In this document: piece by piece, positions 7,183-15,895 of the stretch
How positions within the stretch are numbered: position 1 is the stretch's first letter
Layout: the number at the start of each line of letters is the position of its first letter
Source of the DNA: an uncultured Bacteroides sp.
GTDB taxonomy: Bacteria > Bacteroidota > Bacteroidia > Bacteroidales > Bacteroidaceae
Direction: 5' to 3'
Assembly: GCA_900552075.1 (NCBI GenBank)
Contig: URYL01000002.1
Span: forward strand, 262,362-326,361
Length of the DNA: 64,000 bases
Translations under genes and position numbers: made by a program
The notes under the pieces: generated by a model
Told to the model about the DNA's origin: nothing
Databases searched by the model: none
Seen by the model: the letters and a program-made list of their open reading frames with translations, nothing else

Positions 7183-9366
7183 ATGGCGGAAAATATCAGT
7201 TTATCAGCAGCACTCAAAAAGTATTTTGGATTCGATACTTTTAAGGGGAACCAAGAGGCGATTATTCGGAACTTATTATCTGGTAAGGATACATTTGTAT
7301 TAATGCCTACGGGAGGGGGAAAGTCATTATGCTATCAGCTTCCTTCTTTGCTGATGGATGGAACTGCTATTGTGATTTCACCGCTGATTGCCCTGATGAA
7401 GAATCAGGTGGATGCTATGCGCAATTTTAGTGAGGAAGATGGAATTGCTCATTTTATCAATTCTTCGCTGACCAAATCGGCTACTGAGCAGGTTAAAGCA
7501 GATATTATAGCCGGAAAGACAAAATTGCTTTATGTGGCCCCTGAATCTTTGACGAAAGAGGAGAATGTGGATTTCCTGAGGCATGTGAAGATTTCGTTTT
7601 ATGCGGTAGATGAAGCACACTGTATTTCAGAGTGGGGACATGACTTCCGTCCGGAATATCGTCGGATTCGTCCGATTATTAACGAAATCGGAAAGGCTCC
7701 TGTCATTGCCTTGACCGCTACGGCTACTCCGAAAGTGAAAATGGATATCCAGAAAAACTTGGGAATGACGGATGCTGTAGAGTTCAAATCTTCGTTCAAC
7801 CGTCCGAATTTGTATTATGAGGTACGAGCCAAGACGGCAAATGTGGACAAGGATATCATTAAGTTCATCAAGCAAAATGAAGGGAAATCGGGTATTATTT
7901 ATTGCTTGAGCCGTAAAAAGGTAGAAGAGCTGACTGAGATACTATTAGCTAACGGAATCAAGGCACGCGCCTATCATGCCGGAATGGATTCTGCTACTCG
8001 AAATGCAAATCAAGATGCTTTCCTGAAGGAAGATATTAATGTGATTGTGGCAACAATCGCTTTCGGAATGGGTATTGACAAGCCGGATGTACGATTCGTG
8101 ATTCATTATGATGTACCCAAGAGTCTGGAAGGGTATTATCAGGAAACAGGACGTGCCGGACGTGACGGAGGCGAAGGGCAGTGCATCACGTTCTATTCGA
8201 ACAAGGATTTGCAGAAACTGGAAAAGTTTATGCAGGGGAAACCCATTTCGGAGCAGGAAATCGGACGTCAGCTGTTGCAGGAAACAGCAGCATACGCAGA
8301 ATCTTCAGTGTGCAGGAGGAAAATATTGTTACATTATTTTGGTGAAGAATATACGGAAGATAATTGTGGTAATTGTGATAACTGTTTAAATCCAAAGAAA
8401 CAAGTGGAGGCTCAGGATTCATTGTGTGCAGTGATTGAAGCGATCATTGCCGTAAAAGAAAACTTTAAGCAAGATTATATAATTGATATATTGTTAGGTA
8501 AAGAAACTTCTGAGGTGCTTGCACATAAGCACGAGGATTTGGAAGTATTTGGCTCTGGGATGGGAGAGGAAGAACGGTTGTGGAATGCAGTCATTCGCCA
8601 GGCTCTCATTGCAGGTTACTTGGCAAAGGATGTGGAAAATTATGGTTTGTTGAAGGTGACACCGGAAGGACATAAGTTCTTGAAAAAACCGAAGTCGTTC
8701 AAGATAGTAGAAGATGCGGATTTTGATGAAGAGGAAGTGGAAGAAACTCCAATGCGGAGTGGAGCTTCGTGTGCGGTCGATCCGGTATTGTATTCCATGT
8801 TGAAAGATTTGCGTAAGAAGATGTCCAAGAAATTGGATGTTCCTCCATACGTAATATTCCAGGATCCTTCTCTTGAAGCAATGGCTACGATTTATCCGGT
8901 GACCTTGGAAGAGTTGCAGAATATCCCGGGAGTTGGAGCCGGAAAGGCCAAACGTTATGGTCAAGAATTCTGCGAACTGATTAAAAAACATTGTGACGAG
9001 AACGAAATCGACCGTCCGGAAGATTTGAGAGTACGTACGGTAGCCAACAAGTCAAAACTGAAGGTCTCCATAATTCAGAGCATCGACCGTAAGGTGGCAT
9101 TGGATGACATTGCAGTGGCTAAGGGAATCGAATTCAGCGAACTGTTAGATGAGATTGAAGCCATCGTTTATTCAGGTACCAAACTGAATATTGATTATTT
9201 CCTGGAGGAAATCATGGACGAAGACCACATGCAGGATATTTATGATTATTTCAAGGAATCAACAACCGATAAGATTGATGATGCCATGGATGAGTTAGGT
9301 GACGACTATACGGAAGATGAAATCCGATTGGTGCGTATCAAGTTTATTTCAGAAATGGCCAATTGA
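7183..9366 (+). CDS. recQ: ATP-dependent DNA helicase RecQ
   Basis: 3'-5' helicase of recombination and replication-fork repair. Domains in order are the SF2 helicase core with Walker A PTGGGKS (about residue 43), the DEAH box in AVDEAHCISEWGHDFR, TATATP, and motif VI in GYYQETGRAGRDG. Then come the zinc-binding RQC region with Cys in SVCRRKILLHYF and DNCGNCDNC (about 377-403), an HRDC-like domain with NIPGVGAGKAKRYG near 580, and an acidic helical tail. At 727 residues it is longer than E. coli RecQ (609) and typical of Bacteroides. It has its own promoter and terminator. Confidence 0.94.
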   Translation: MAENISLSAALKKYFGFDTFKGNQEAIIRNLLSGKDTFVLMPTGGGKSLCYQLPSLLMDGTAIVISPLIALMKNQVDAMRNFSEEDGIAHFINSSLTKSATEQVKADIIAGKTKLLYVAPESLTKEENVDFLRHVKISFYAVDEAHCISEWGHDFRPEYRRIRPIINEIGKAPVIALTATATPKVKMDIQKNLGMTDAVEFKSSFNRPNLYYEVRAKTANVDKDIIKFIKQNEGKSGIIYCLSRKKVEELTEILLANGIKARAYHAGMDSATRNANQDAFLKEDINVIVATIAFGMGIDKPDVRFVIHYDVPKSLEGYYQETGRAGRDGGEGQCITFYSNKDLQKLEKFMQGKPISEQEIGRQLLQETAAYAESSVCRRKILLHYFGEEYTEDNCGNCDNCLNPKKQVEAQDSLCAVIEAIIAVKENFKQDYIIDILLGKETSEVLAHKHEDLEVFGSGMGEEERLWNAVIRQALIAGYLAKDVENYGLLKVTPEGHKFLKKPKSFKIVEDADFDEEEVEETPMRSGASCAVDPVLYSMLKDLRKKMSKKLDVPPYVIFQDPSLEAMATIYPVTLEELQNIPGVGAGKAKRYGQEFCELIKKHCDENEIDRPEDLRVRTVANKSKLKVSIIQSIDRKVALDDIAVAKGIEFSELLDEIEAIVYSGTKLNIDYFLEEIMDEDHMQDIYDYFKESTTDKIDDAMDELGDDYTEDEIRLVRIKFISEMAN

Positions 9367-9398
9367 TATTAGTGGAGGATTCGTATGGATATTTGCTG

Positions 9399-9439
9399 TC
9401 GGGCGGTGTGTCGCATTTCACACCGCCCGATTGTTTTTT
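9399..9439 (+). terminator. Intrinsic terminator of recQ
   Basis: Perfect 12-bp GC-rich stem (TCGGGCGGTGTG/CACACCGCCCGA), 8-nt loop, followed by TTGTTTTTT. Confidence 0.9.
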
Positions 9440-9501
9440 CCAGATGGAAGCTTCCTTTTTAAAAAGATGTTAATCAACCGTTTTATTCTGAATAAAATTC
9501 G

Positions 9502-9509
9502 TATATTTG
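9502..9509 (+). promoter_or_regulatory. Candidate -7 box for guaB
   Basis: TATATTTG 30 bp upstream of the guaB ATG. The -33 region is T-rich without a clear TTTG. Confidence 0.5.
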
Positions 9510-9539
9510 CACGCAATAAAATCTAAAGCATAAAGCCCT

Positions 9540-11015
9540 ATGTCATTTATTGCAGATAAAGTTGTAATGGACGGATTAACTTACGATGATGTATTGTTAA
9601 TTCCGGCCTATTCTGAAGTATTACCTAAAACAGTCGAACTCACGACTAAGTTTTCACGCAACATTGAGTTGAAAATTCCGTTTGTAACTGCAGCCATGGA
9701 TACAGTTACTGAATCACAGATGGCAATTGCGATTGCTCGTGAAGGCGGTATCGGTGTAATCCATAAGAACATGTCCATTCAGGAACAGGCTCGTCAGGTA
9801 GCTATCGTAAAGCGTGCTGAAAATGGAATGATTTACGACCCTGTAACCATTAAAAGAGGTTCAGTCGTAAAGGATGCACTTGATTTGATGGCTGAATACA
9901 AGATTGGAGGTATTCCTGTGGTGGATGATGAAAATTACTTGGTAGGTATCGTGACAAATCGCGATTTGCGTTTTGAAAAGGATATGAACAAGCGTATTGA
10001 CGAGGTGATGACAAAAGAAAATATTGTGACTACAGAACCTGGAACAGATATGGAAACTGCTTCCAGAATCCTGCAGGAAAACAAGATTGAAAAACTTCCG
10101 GTAGTAGATAAAGACGGTAAGCTGATAGGTTTGATTACTTATAAGGATATTACCAAGGCGAAAGACAAACCAATGGCTTGCAAGGATTCTAAAGGCCGTT
10201 TGCGTGTGGCTGCCGGCGTTGGTGTGACAAACGATACTTTCGACCGTATTGAAGCGTTGGTGAATGCCGGAGCAGATGCCATTGTCATCGATACGGCTCA
10301 TGGTCATTCCATGTATGTGATTGAAAAGTTAAGAGAGGCCAAGAAGCGCTTTCCCGATATTGATATTGTGGTAGGTAATGTGGCTACAGGTGAAGCAGCC
10401 AAGATGCTGGTAGAAGCAGGTGCTGATGCTGTGAAAGTGGGTATCGGTCCGGGTTCTATCTGTACCACTCGTGTGGTAGCCGGTGTAGGTGTTCCTCAGT
10501 TGACTGCGGTGTACGATGTCGCTAAAGCTTTGGAAGGAACCGGCGTTCCTTTGATTGCAGATGGTGGCTTGCGCTATTCTGGTGATGTGGTAAAAGCTTT
10601 GGCTGCTGGCGGTTATAGCGTAATGATTGGTTCTTTGGTTGCTGGTACGGAAGAATCTCCGGGTGACACGATTATTTTCAATGGTCGTAAGTTCAAATCC
10701 TATCGTGGCATGGGTTCTTTGGAAGCTATGGAGAATGGTTCAAAAGACCGTTATTTCCAGAGTGGAACCACCGATGTGAAGAAATTGGTTCCGGAAGGTA
10801 TTGCTGCGCGTGTGCCTTACAAAGGTTCTTTGTATGAAGTCATCTATCAGCTGGTTGGTGGTTTGCGTGCAGGTATGGGTTATTGTGGAGCACATAACAT
10901 TATGGAATTGCACAATGCGAAGTTCACTCGCATCACTAATGCCGGAGTGCTGGAAAGTCATCCGCACGATGTGGCTATTACGAGTGAAGCCCCGAACTAT
11001 AGCCGTCCTCAATAA
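9540..11015 (+). CDS. guaB: Inosine-5'-monophosphate dehydrogenase
   Basis: Oxidises IMP to XMP with NAD+, the committed step of guanine nucleotide synthesis. The 491-residue protein has the TIM-barrel N-terminus, a tandem CBS (Bateman) regulatory insert at about residues 95-200 (PVTIKRG...ITYKDITKA), the catalytic loop GPGSICTTR with Cys at about 308, and the flap region with Arg-Tyr in the C-terminal third. All expected family features are present, so it should be an active, CBS-regulated enzyme. A strong terminator follows, which separates guaB from the chaperone operon. Confidence 0.96.
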   Translation: MSFIADKVVMDGLTYDDVLLIPAYSEVLPKTVELTTKFSRNIELKIPFVTAAMDTVTESQMAIAIAREGGIGVIHKNMSIQEQARQVAIVKRAENGMIYDPVTIKRGSVVKDALDLMAEYKIGGIPVVDDENYLVGIVTNRDLRFEKDMNKRIDEVMTKENIVTTEPGTDMETASRILQENKIEKLPVVDKDGKLIGLITYKDITKAKDKPMACKDSKGRLRVAAGVGVTNDTFDRIEALVNAGADAIVIDTAHGHSMYVIEKLREAKKRFPDIDIVVGNVATGEAAKMLVEAGADAVKVGIGPGSICTTRVVAGVGVPQLTAVYDVAKALEGTGVPLIADGGLRYSGDVVKALAAGGYSVMIGSLVAGTEESPGDTIIFNGRKFKSYRGMGSLEAMENGSKDRYFQSGTTDVKKLVPEGIAARVPYKGSLYEVIYQLVGGLRAGMGYCGAHNIMELHNAKFTRITNAGVLESHPHDVAITSEAPNYSRPQ

Positions 11016-11050
11016 TAAAAACAGTCTTTGACTTATTTATATTATAGATA

Positions 11051-11115
11051 ATCATTCTAAACGTCAGGAAAGTTTGTGTGAGGCAGACTTGCCTGACGGC
11101 TGGAATGATTTTTTT
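11051..11115 (+). terminator. Intrinsic terminator of guaB
   Basis: Two-part stem: ATCATTC pairs with GAATGAT and CGTCAGG pairs with CCTGACG, with small internal loops, followed by seven T. It covers an in-frame GTG upstream of the next gene, which argues for the ATG at 11141 as that gene's start. Confidence 0.8.
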
Positions 11116-11140
11116 GTTTGATGAAATTTTAAGGTTAGCC

Positions 11141-12412
11141 ATGTGTCGACTCGTATTATTATGCTTGTATCTGATATGTGTGGGAGTGACTTCTTATGCT
11201 TATGCGGAAGAGCGGGAAGTTGTGTTTCGGATTGACGGAGAAGCGACTTCTGTGGAGGAATTTACACATTATTATACGCGGATACATGCGGTGAATGGTA
11301 TTTCAACCGAGCATTTTTTACCGCATTTCTTGTATTATAAGCTGAAAGTAGCCGATGCCAAAAAGCAAGGATGGGATACGTTGCCTGATTTTCGTTTGCA
11401 GTGCAGTGTCCTACAAAATGAGATGACTGGAGAGAGAGAGTCTCACGCGCTTAAGTCTGTTCCCATGAAGTGGGTGAAATTTCGTCAGATATCTATCCTG
11501 TTGCCGCAGCATGTGTCGGCAATACAAGAACGTCAGGCAAGGCAGCGCATGGATTCAGTATATGCGGCTTTGGAAGAGGGGGCTGATTTTGAGGCCTTGG
11601 CACGCAATTATTCTTCAGGGGCCAGTGTTTCTTCTCCTTATGCAGATGGAGAATGGATTCCTGAGGTTTGTCTGGTAAAAGAATTCTCGGAGCAGTTGGA
11701 TGCCTTGAAAAAAAATGACTTTTCCGCGCCGTTTTTCTCTCCGTTGGGTATTCATGTGGTTTGTCTGCTGGATTGTAAGCAAGAAGACTATCCTGCATCT
11801 AAGACTGATGTAGCCAATATTCCGAAAGAAGAGTCGGAACCTGATAATATCGAGTGGAAGCAAATCACAGAGGGCCTGCTGGCAGCTTATTGGGACAAAC
11901 GTCATGTGATGGCTTCTTCAGGTAATGTCGGTAATAAAGAATTGGAGGATTATTTTGAGGCTCATAAAAAGGAATACGCATGGGAACTTCCTCATTTCAA
12001 AGGCGGTGTGGTGTTTTGCTTAAATAAAAAGGCTGCTTCTAAATTGAAGAAGAAGCTGAAGAAACTCCCCTTGAACGAATGGAAAGAGAAGATTGATGCC
12101 TTCTCGAAGGAGGATGCAAGTCTGAAAGCAGAGGTAGAGGTTGGATTGTTTCAGATAGGAAGTAATCCTTATGTCGATAAGCTGGCATTTAAGTGCGGAC
12201 GTTTTACGCCTCGTACGGATTTGCCTTATACGTTTGTCTTGGGAAAACGTTTGAAGAAAGGTCCGGAAGACTTTACGGATGTACGTGGCGAAGTGCAGCG
12301 TGATTATCGTTTGTCAATGGAAAAATCCCGATTGGAAGAATTGCAGCAACGTTTCAGAATTGAAATAAACCAAGACATTTTAAAAACCGTTAATTGTAGC
12401 GGAAAAAAGTAA
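11141..12412 (+). CDS. Divergent parvulin-type periplasmic peptidyl-prolyl isomerase
   Basis: Starts at ATG 11141 (MCRLVLLCLYLICVGV), which gives a clear signal peptide ending near SYAYA. The in-frame GTG upstream lies inside the guaB terminator. Residues about 130-235 form a parvulin (rotamase) domain: ISILLP at the first strand, a helix with GADFEALARNYSSG, then WIPEV and GIHVVCLLD. The rest is helical, with a Lys-rich segment around 295-320. It resembles a SurA or PpiD-like chaperone for outer-membrane proteins, more divergent than the next gene. It is first in a run of envelope-biogenesis genes to mutL. Function is by family; substrate is unknown. Confidence 0.8.
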   Translation: MCRLVLLCLYLICVGVTSYAYAEEREVVFRIDGEATSVEEFTHYYTRIHAVNGISTEHFLPHFLYYKLKVADAKKQGWDTLPDFRLQCSVLQNEMTGERESHALKSVPMKWVKFRQISILLPQHVSAIQERQARQRMDSVYAALEEGADFEALARNYSSGASVSSPYADGEWIPEVCLVKEFSEQLDALKKNDFSAPFFSPLGIHVVCLLDCKQEDYPASKTDVANIPKEESEPDNIEWKQITEGLLAAYWDKRHVMASSGNVGNKELEDYFEAHKKEYAWELPHFKGGVVFCLNKKAASKLKKKLKKLPLNEWKEKIDAFSKEDASLKAEVEVGLFQIGSNPYVDKLAFKCGRFTPRTDLPYTFVLGKRLKKGPEDFTDVRGEVQRDYRLSMEKSRLEELQQRFRIEINQDILKTVNCSGKK

Positions 12413-12472
12413 TTAATGCCGTATCTTCGTCCTTTGTAATGTAACGGACCAAACAAATCAAATAGACAGAAA

Positions 12473-13846
12473 ATGAATAAATTGATCATGACTGGTGTCT
12501 TGGCTTTCTTATTTGCCTTGACAGGAATAGTCCCCACTATGGCACAAGATAATGTGATTGATGAGGTAGTGTGGGTGGTCGGCGATGAAGCCATTCTGAA
12601 ATCGGATGTAGAAAATGAACGCTTGAATGCACAGTATGAAGGCCGCCGTTTTGACGGTGACCCGTATTGCGTGATACCGGAAGAACTGGCAGTACAGAAA
12701 TTGTTCCTCCATCAGGCCGAAATAGATAGTATCGAAGTCAGTGACCAGGAAGTATTACAGAAGGTAGAATCCCAAATTGCCTGGCTGACAGAACAGATTG
12801 GTTCGAAAGAAAAAATGGAAGAATACTATAATAAGACTTCTACACAAATTCGGGAGATGTTGCGTGAGAATATTCGTGACGGACTGACTGTACAGGAAAT
12901 GCAGAAGAAAATTGTGGGAGATATCAAACTGACTCCGGCAGAAGTGAGAAACTATTTCAGTCGTCTGCCGCAGGATAGTATTCCGTTTGTACCTACACAG
13001 GTGGAAGTACAGATTATTACACGTGAACCTAAGATTAAGGAAGAAGAAATTGAACGGGTAAAGAAAGAATTGCGTGATTTTACGGAGCGTATCAATAAGG
13101 GGGAGACGACCTTTTCTACCTTGGCGCGTATGTATTCTGAAGACCCGGGTTCTGCCCGTCGTGGAGGTGAATATGGTTTTACAGGGCGTGGAGAGCTGAC
13201 TCCGGAATTTGCCAATGTGGTGTTTAACCTGACAGACCCCAAGAAAATTTCGAAAGTATTCCAGACAGAATATGGTTATCACATTGCTCAGCTGATTGAG
13301 AAGCGTGGTGACCGTGTGAGTTACCGTCATATCTTGATTAAGCCGCGTGTGGATGAAAAGGAAATTGAAGCAGAACTGAATAAACTGGATACCTTGGCAA
13401 ATGACATTCGTAAAGGAAAAGTGACTTTTGATGAGGCTGCTATATGGGTGTCTCAGGATAAGGATACACGTAACAACCACGGTTTGTTGGCCAACCCTCA
13501 GACTTCTACTTCCCGTTTCGAGATGCAGCAGCTGGCTGGACTGGTTTCACAGGAGGTGGCCAAGACCGTAGAAGGTATGCAGATTGGAGAGGTTTCTCAG
13601 CCGTTTACCATGATCAATGCCAAAGGTAAGGAAGTGTGTGCTATCGTCAAGTTGAAAAACCGTATTGATGGACACAAAGCTACAATTTCGGAAGACTATC
13701 AGCGTCTGAAAGATATTGTAACTGCCAATCGTAGTGAAGAAAAACTGCAGAAGTGGATTGTAGAAAAACAGAAAAATACATACGTACGAATCAATCCGTC
13801 TTGGCGTAAATGTGATTTTAAATATCCGGGATGGATTAAACAGTGA
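12473..13846 (+). CDS. surA: SurA-like periplasmic chaperone/peptidyl-prolyl isomerase
   Basis: Secreted chaperone for unfolded outer-membrane beta-barrel proteins. The signal peptide covers residues 1-24 (ends PTMAQ). The N-terminal SurA-type helical region contains DEVVWVVGDEAILKSDVE. Two parvulin domains follow: about 175-280 (VEVQIITREP, FSTLARMYSEDPGSARRGGEYGF, YGYHIAQLIEKRGD) and about 280-390 (VSYRHILIKP, FDEAAIWVSQDKDTRNNHG). The GSARRGGEYGF segment matches the canonical parvulin active region. It lies 60 bp after a second, more divergent parvulin gene and 15 bp before the OstA-like gene, consistent with one operon for outer-membrane assembly. Confidence 0.9.
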   Translation: MNKLIMTGVLAFLFALTGIVPTMAQDNVIDEVVWVVGDEAILKSDVENERLNAQYEGRRFDGDPYCVIPEELAVQKLFLHQAEIDSIEVSDQEVLQKVESQIAWLTEQIGSKEKMEEYYNKTSTQIREMLRENIRDGLTVQEMQKKIVGDIKLTPAEVRNYFSRLPQDSIPFVPTQVEVQIITREPKIKEEEIERVKKELRDFTERINKGETTFSTLARMYSEDPGSARRGGEYGFTGRGELTPEFANVVFNLTDPKKISKVFQTEYGYHIAQLIEKRGDRVSYRHILIKPRVDEKEIEAELNKLDTLANDIRKGKVTFDEAAIWVSQDKDTRNNHGLLANPQTSTSRFEMQQLAGLVSQEVAKTVEGMQIGEVSQPFTMINAKGKEVCAIVKLKNRIDGHKATISEDYQRLKDIVTANRSEEKLQKWIVEKQKNTYVRINPSWRKCDFKYPGWIKQ

Positions 13847-13861
13847 TGAGACTACCTGCAC

Positions 13862-15595
13862 ATGAAACAGGAAACAGATAAAAAATCAGGCCGCGTAAGG
13901 ATGCATCGTCTTCTTCCGGTCGTGGCATTTTGTTTGACCATACTGAGCCTTTCCGCTCAGGGAGGACTTTCTGTTCCTCAGCATCCGGTAAAGCAGGAAA
14001 AAACGCAGGCTTCGTCGAAACCCTCACAGAAGAAGGAAGACTCTAAACGTCCGGTGGCCAAGAGCAAGGTCTATTTGTTACATTCTGATTTGTTGCGGAA
14101 GGATGCCCAGCATCCGGATGCCCAGATTGTGACCGGTAATGTGGAGTTTCGTCATGACAGTGTGTATATGTATTGCGACAGTGCATGCTATTATGATAAA
14201 ATCAGCAGTTTTGAGGCTTTTGGTAATGTGAAGATGGTACAGGGGGATACCTTGTTCCTTTATGGTGACCGTTTGTACTACGACGGACTGACTCAGATTG
14301 CAGAAATGAGATGTAACGTGCGGATGGAAAACCGTACGACTACCCTGCTGACAGATAGTTTGAATTATGACCGGGTATACAATTTAGGTTATTTCTTCGA
14401 TGGAGGAACGCTGATGGACGAACAGAATGTATTGACCTCCGAATGGGGAGAATACAGTCCGCAAACCAAGCAGTCCGTTTTCAACTACAATGTGAAGCTG
14501 GTCAATCCGCAGTTCACGCTGACCTCGGATACCTTGCGTTACAATACGGCTTCTAAGATTGCCGACATCGTGGGACCTTCGGATATCTGGAGCGATGCCA
14601 ATCATATTTATTCAGAAAAAGGAATTTACAATACCGTAACCGGTAAGGCTGACTTGTATGATCGGTCTGTGCTGATCAATCAAGGTAAGCAACTGACAGG
14701 AGACACGCTTTTCTATGACCGCAATACCGGAGTCGGTGAAGCATTCAGCCGGATGGTGATGACAGATACAGTCAATCGGAATATGCTGACGGGTGAATAT
14801 GGTTTCTACAATGAAAAGACAGGGTATGCCTTTGCGACCGACAGTGCTGTGGCCATTGATTATTCACAGGGCGACAGTTTGTTCTTGCATGCGGATACGT
14901 TGTTGATGGAAACCTTCCATATCAATACGGATTCCATGTACCGTGAAATGCGGGCCTTCCACAAGGTACGTTTTTACCGTACAGATGTACAGGGAGTGGC
15001 CGATTCATTGGTGTTTTCTACGGTAGACAGCTGTCTGACCATGTATCGCGATCCTATTATCTGGAATAAGAACCAGCAGCTTTTGGGTGAGGTGATTAAA
15101 GTCTATATGAATGACAGTACCATCGACTGGTCGCATATCATCGGGCAGGCACTTTCTGTAGAAAGGATAGACTCCGTTTTGTACAATCAGGTGACTGGAA
15201 AGGAGATGAAATCTTACTTTGCGGGTGGTGAAATGCGTAAGACTGAGGTGATAGGCTCTGTGCGAGTGGTATATTATCCGATGGATTCTGATAGTACACT
15301 GATTGGAATGAATGTATCGGAAACCAGTAAATTGGAGATTTACCTGCAAAACCGGAAGATTGAACGGATGGTGATGAGTCCGAAATCGAACGGGGTACTG
15401 TATCCAATGACACAGATTCCGGCCGGAAAAGACCGTCTGGAAAATTTTGTCTGGTTCGATTATATCCGTCCGAAGGATAAAGCCGATATTTTCAATTGGC
15501 GTGGAAAACGGGTGGAAGACCAGTTGAAGAAGAGTGTACGCGGACCGGTAGTCTTGCCGAATGCTCGTTTGTTTGAAAATAAGAAGGAGGAATAA
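13862..15595 (+). CDS. OstA/LptA-like lipopolysaccharide-transport protein
   Basis: Secreted protein whose repeated short beta-strand pattern with regular DTLFLYGDRLYYDG and GDTLFYDRNTG-like units is that of the OstA/LptA beta-jellyroll, which forms the periplasmic LPS bridge. An N-terminal signal segment (LLPVVAFCLTILSLSA) is followed by a Lys/Ser/Gln-rich linker to about residue 60, then two OstA-type arrays up to about residue 540. At 577 residues it is much longer than E. coli LptA (185), as usual for Bacteroidota OstA-like proteins. It sits between surA and a small membrane protein. It probably connects LptB-driven extraction with LptD. Confidence 0.85.
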   Translation: MKQETDKKSGRVRMHRLLPVVAFCLTILSLSAQGGLSVPQHPVKQEKTQASSKPSQKKEDSKRPVAKSKVYLLHSDLLRKDAQHPDAQIVTGNVEFRHDSVYMYCDSACYYDKISSFEAFGNVKMVQGDTLFLYGDRLYYDGLTQIAEMRCNVRMENRTTTLLTDSLNYDRVYNLGYFFDGGTLMDEQNVLTSEWGEYSPQTKQSVFNYNVKLVNPQFTLTSDTLRYNTASKIADIVGPSDIWSDANHIYSEKGIYNTVTGKADLYDRSVLINQGKQLTGDTLFYDRNTGVGEAFSRMVMTDTVNRNMLTGEYGFYNEKTGYAFATDSAVAIDYSQGDSLFLHADTLLMETFHINTDSMYREMRAFHKVRFYRTDVQGVADSLVFSTVDSCLTMYRDPIIWNKNQQLLGEVIKVYMNDSTIDWSHIIGQALSVERIDSVLYNQVTGKEMKSYFAGGEMRKTEVIGSVRVVYYPMDSDSTLIGMNVSETSKLEIYLQNRKIERMVMSPKSNGVLYPMTQIPAGKDRLENFVWFDYIRPKDKADIFNWRGKRVEDQLKKSVRGPVVLPNARLFENKKEE

Positions 15596-15598
15596 AAT

Positions 15599-15895
15599 AT
15601 GGGAATGTTTACAATGAGAAAACCTCGCGGATATCACCATGAATATATTTACGTGGATGAACGCAAGGAAAAGCTGCAGAAGATAGAAGAAACTGCGAAG
15701 CGCGAACTCGGAATGCTTCCTCCCAAGGAGTTTAAGCCGGAAGACATTCGTGGAAAGTTCGTGGAAGGAACGACTTACCTGAAACGCCGTAAGGAAAGCG
15801 GGCGTAAACCTCTGAGTTATGGAGTCATGTTTGTGGCCATTGTTGTTTTGCTTTATATTTTACATTATCTGATTACAGGAGAATTTACATTATGA
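15599..15895 (+). CDS. Small conserved single-pass membrane protein
   Basis: A 98-residue protein with a basic, charged N-terminal two-thirds (MRKPRGYHHEYIYVDERKEK start, then KEFKPEDIRGKF) and one C-terminal transmembrane segment (about residues 73-92, YGVMFVAIVVLLYILHYLI). It starts 3 bp after the OstA-like stop and overlaps mutL by 4 bp (ATGA), so it is translationally locked between an LPS-transport gene and a mismatch-repair gene. No catalytic motif is visible. The tail-anchored topology, with the soluble part on the cytoplasmic side by the positive-inside rule, suggests a structural or assembly role. I do not recognise a named family. Confidence 0.8.
   Translation: MGMFTMRKPRGYHHEYIYVDERKEKLQKIEETAKRELGMLPPKEFKPEDIRGKFVEGTTYLKRRKESGRKPLSYGVMFVAIVVLLYILHYLITGEFTL

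Noticed and set aside
11078..11140. GTG at 11078 as the start of the parvulin gene
   Set aside because: It lies inside the guaB terminator and its extension precedes an otherwise complete signal peptide; ATG 11141 is better.
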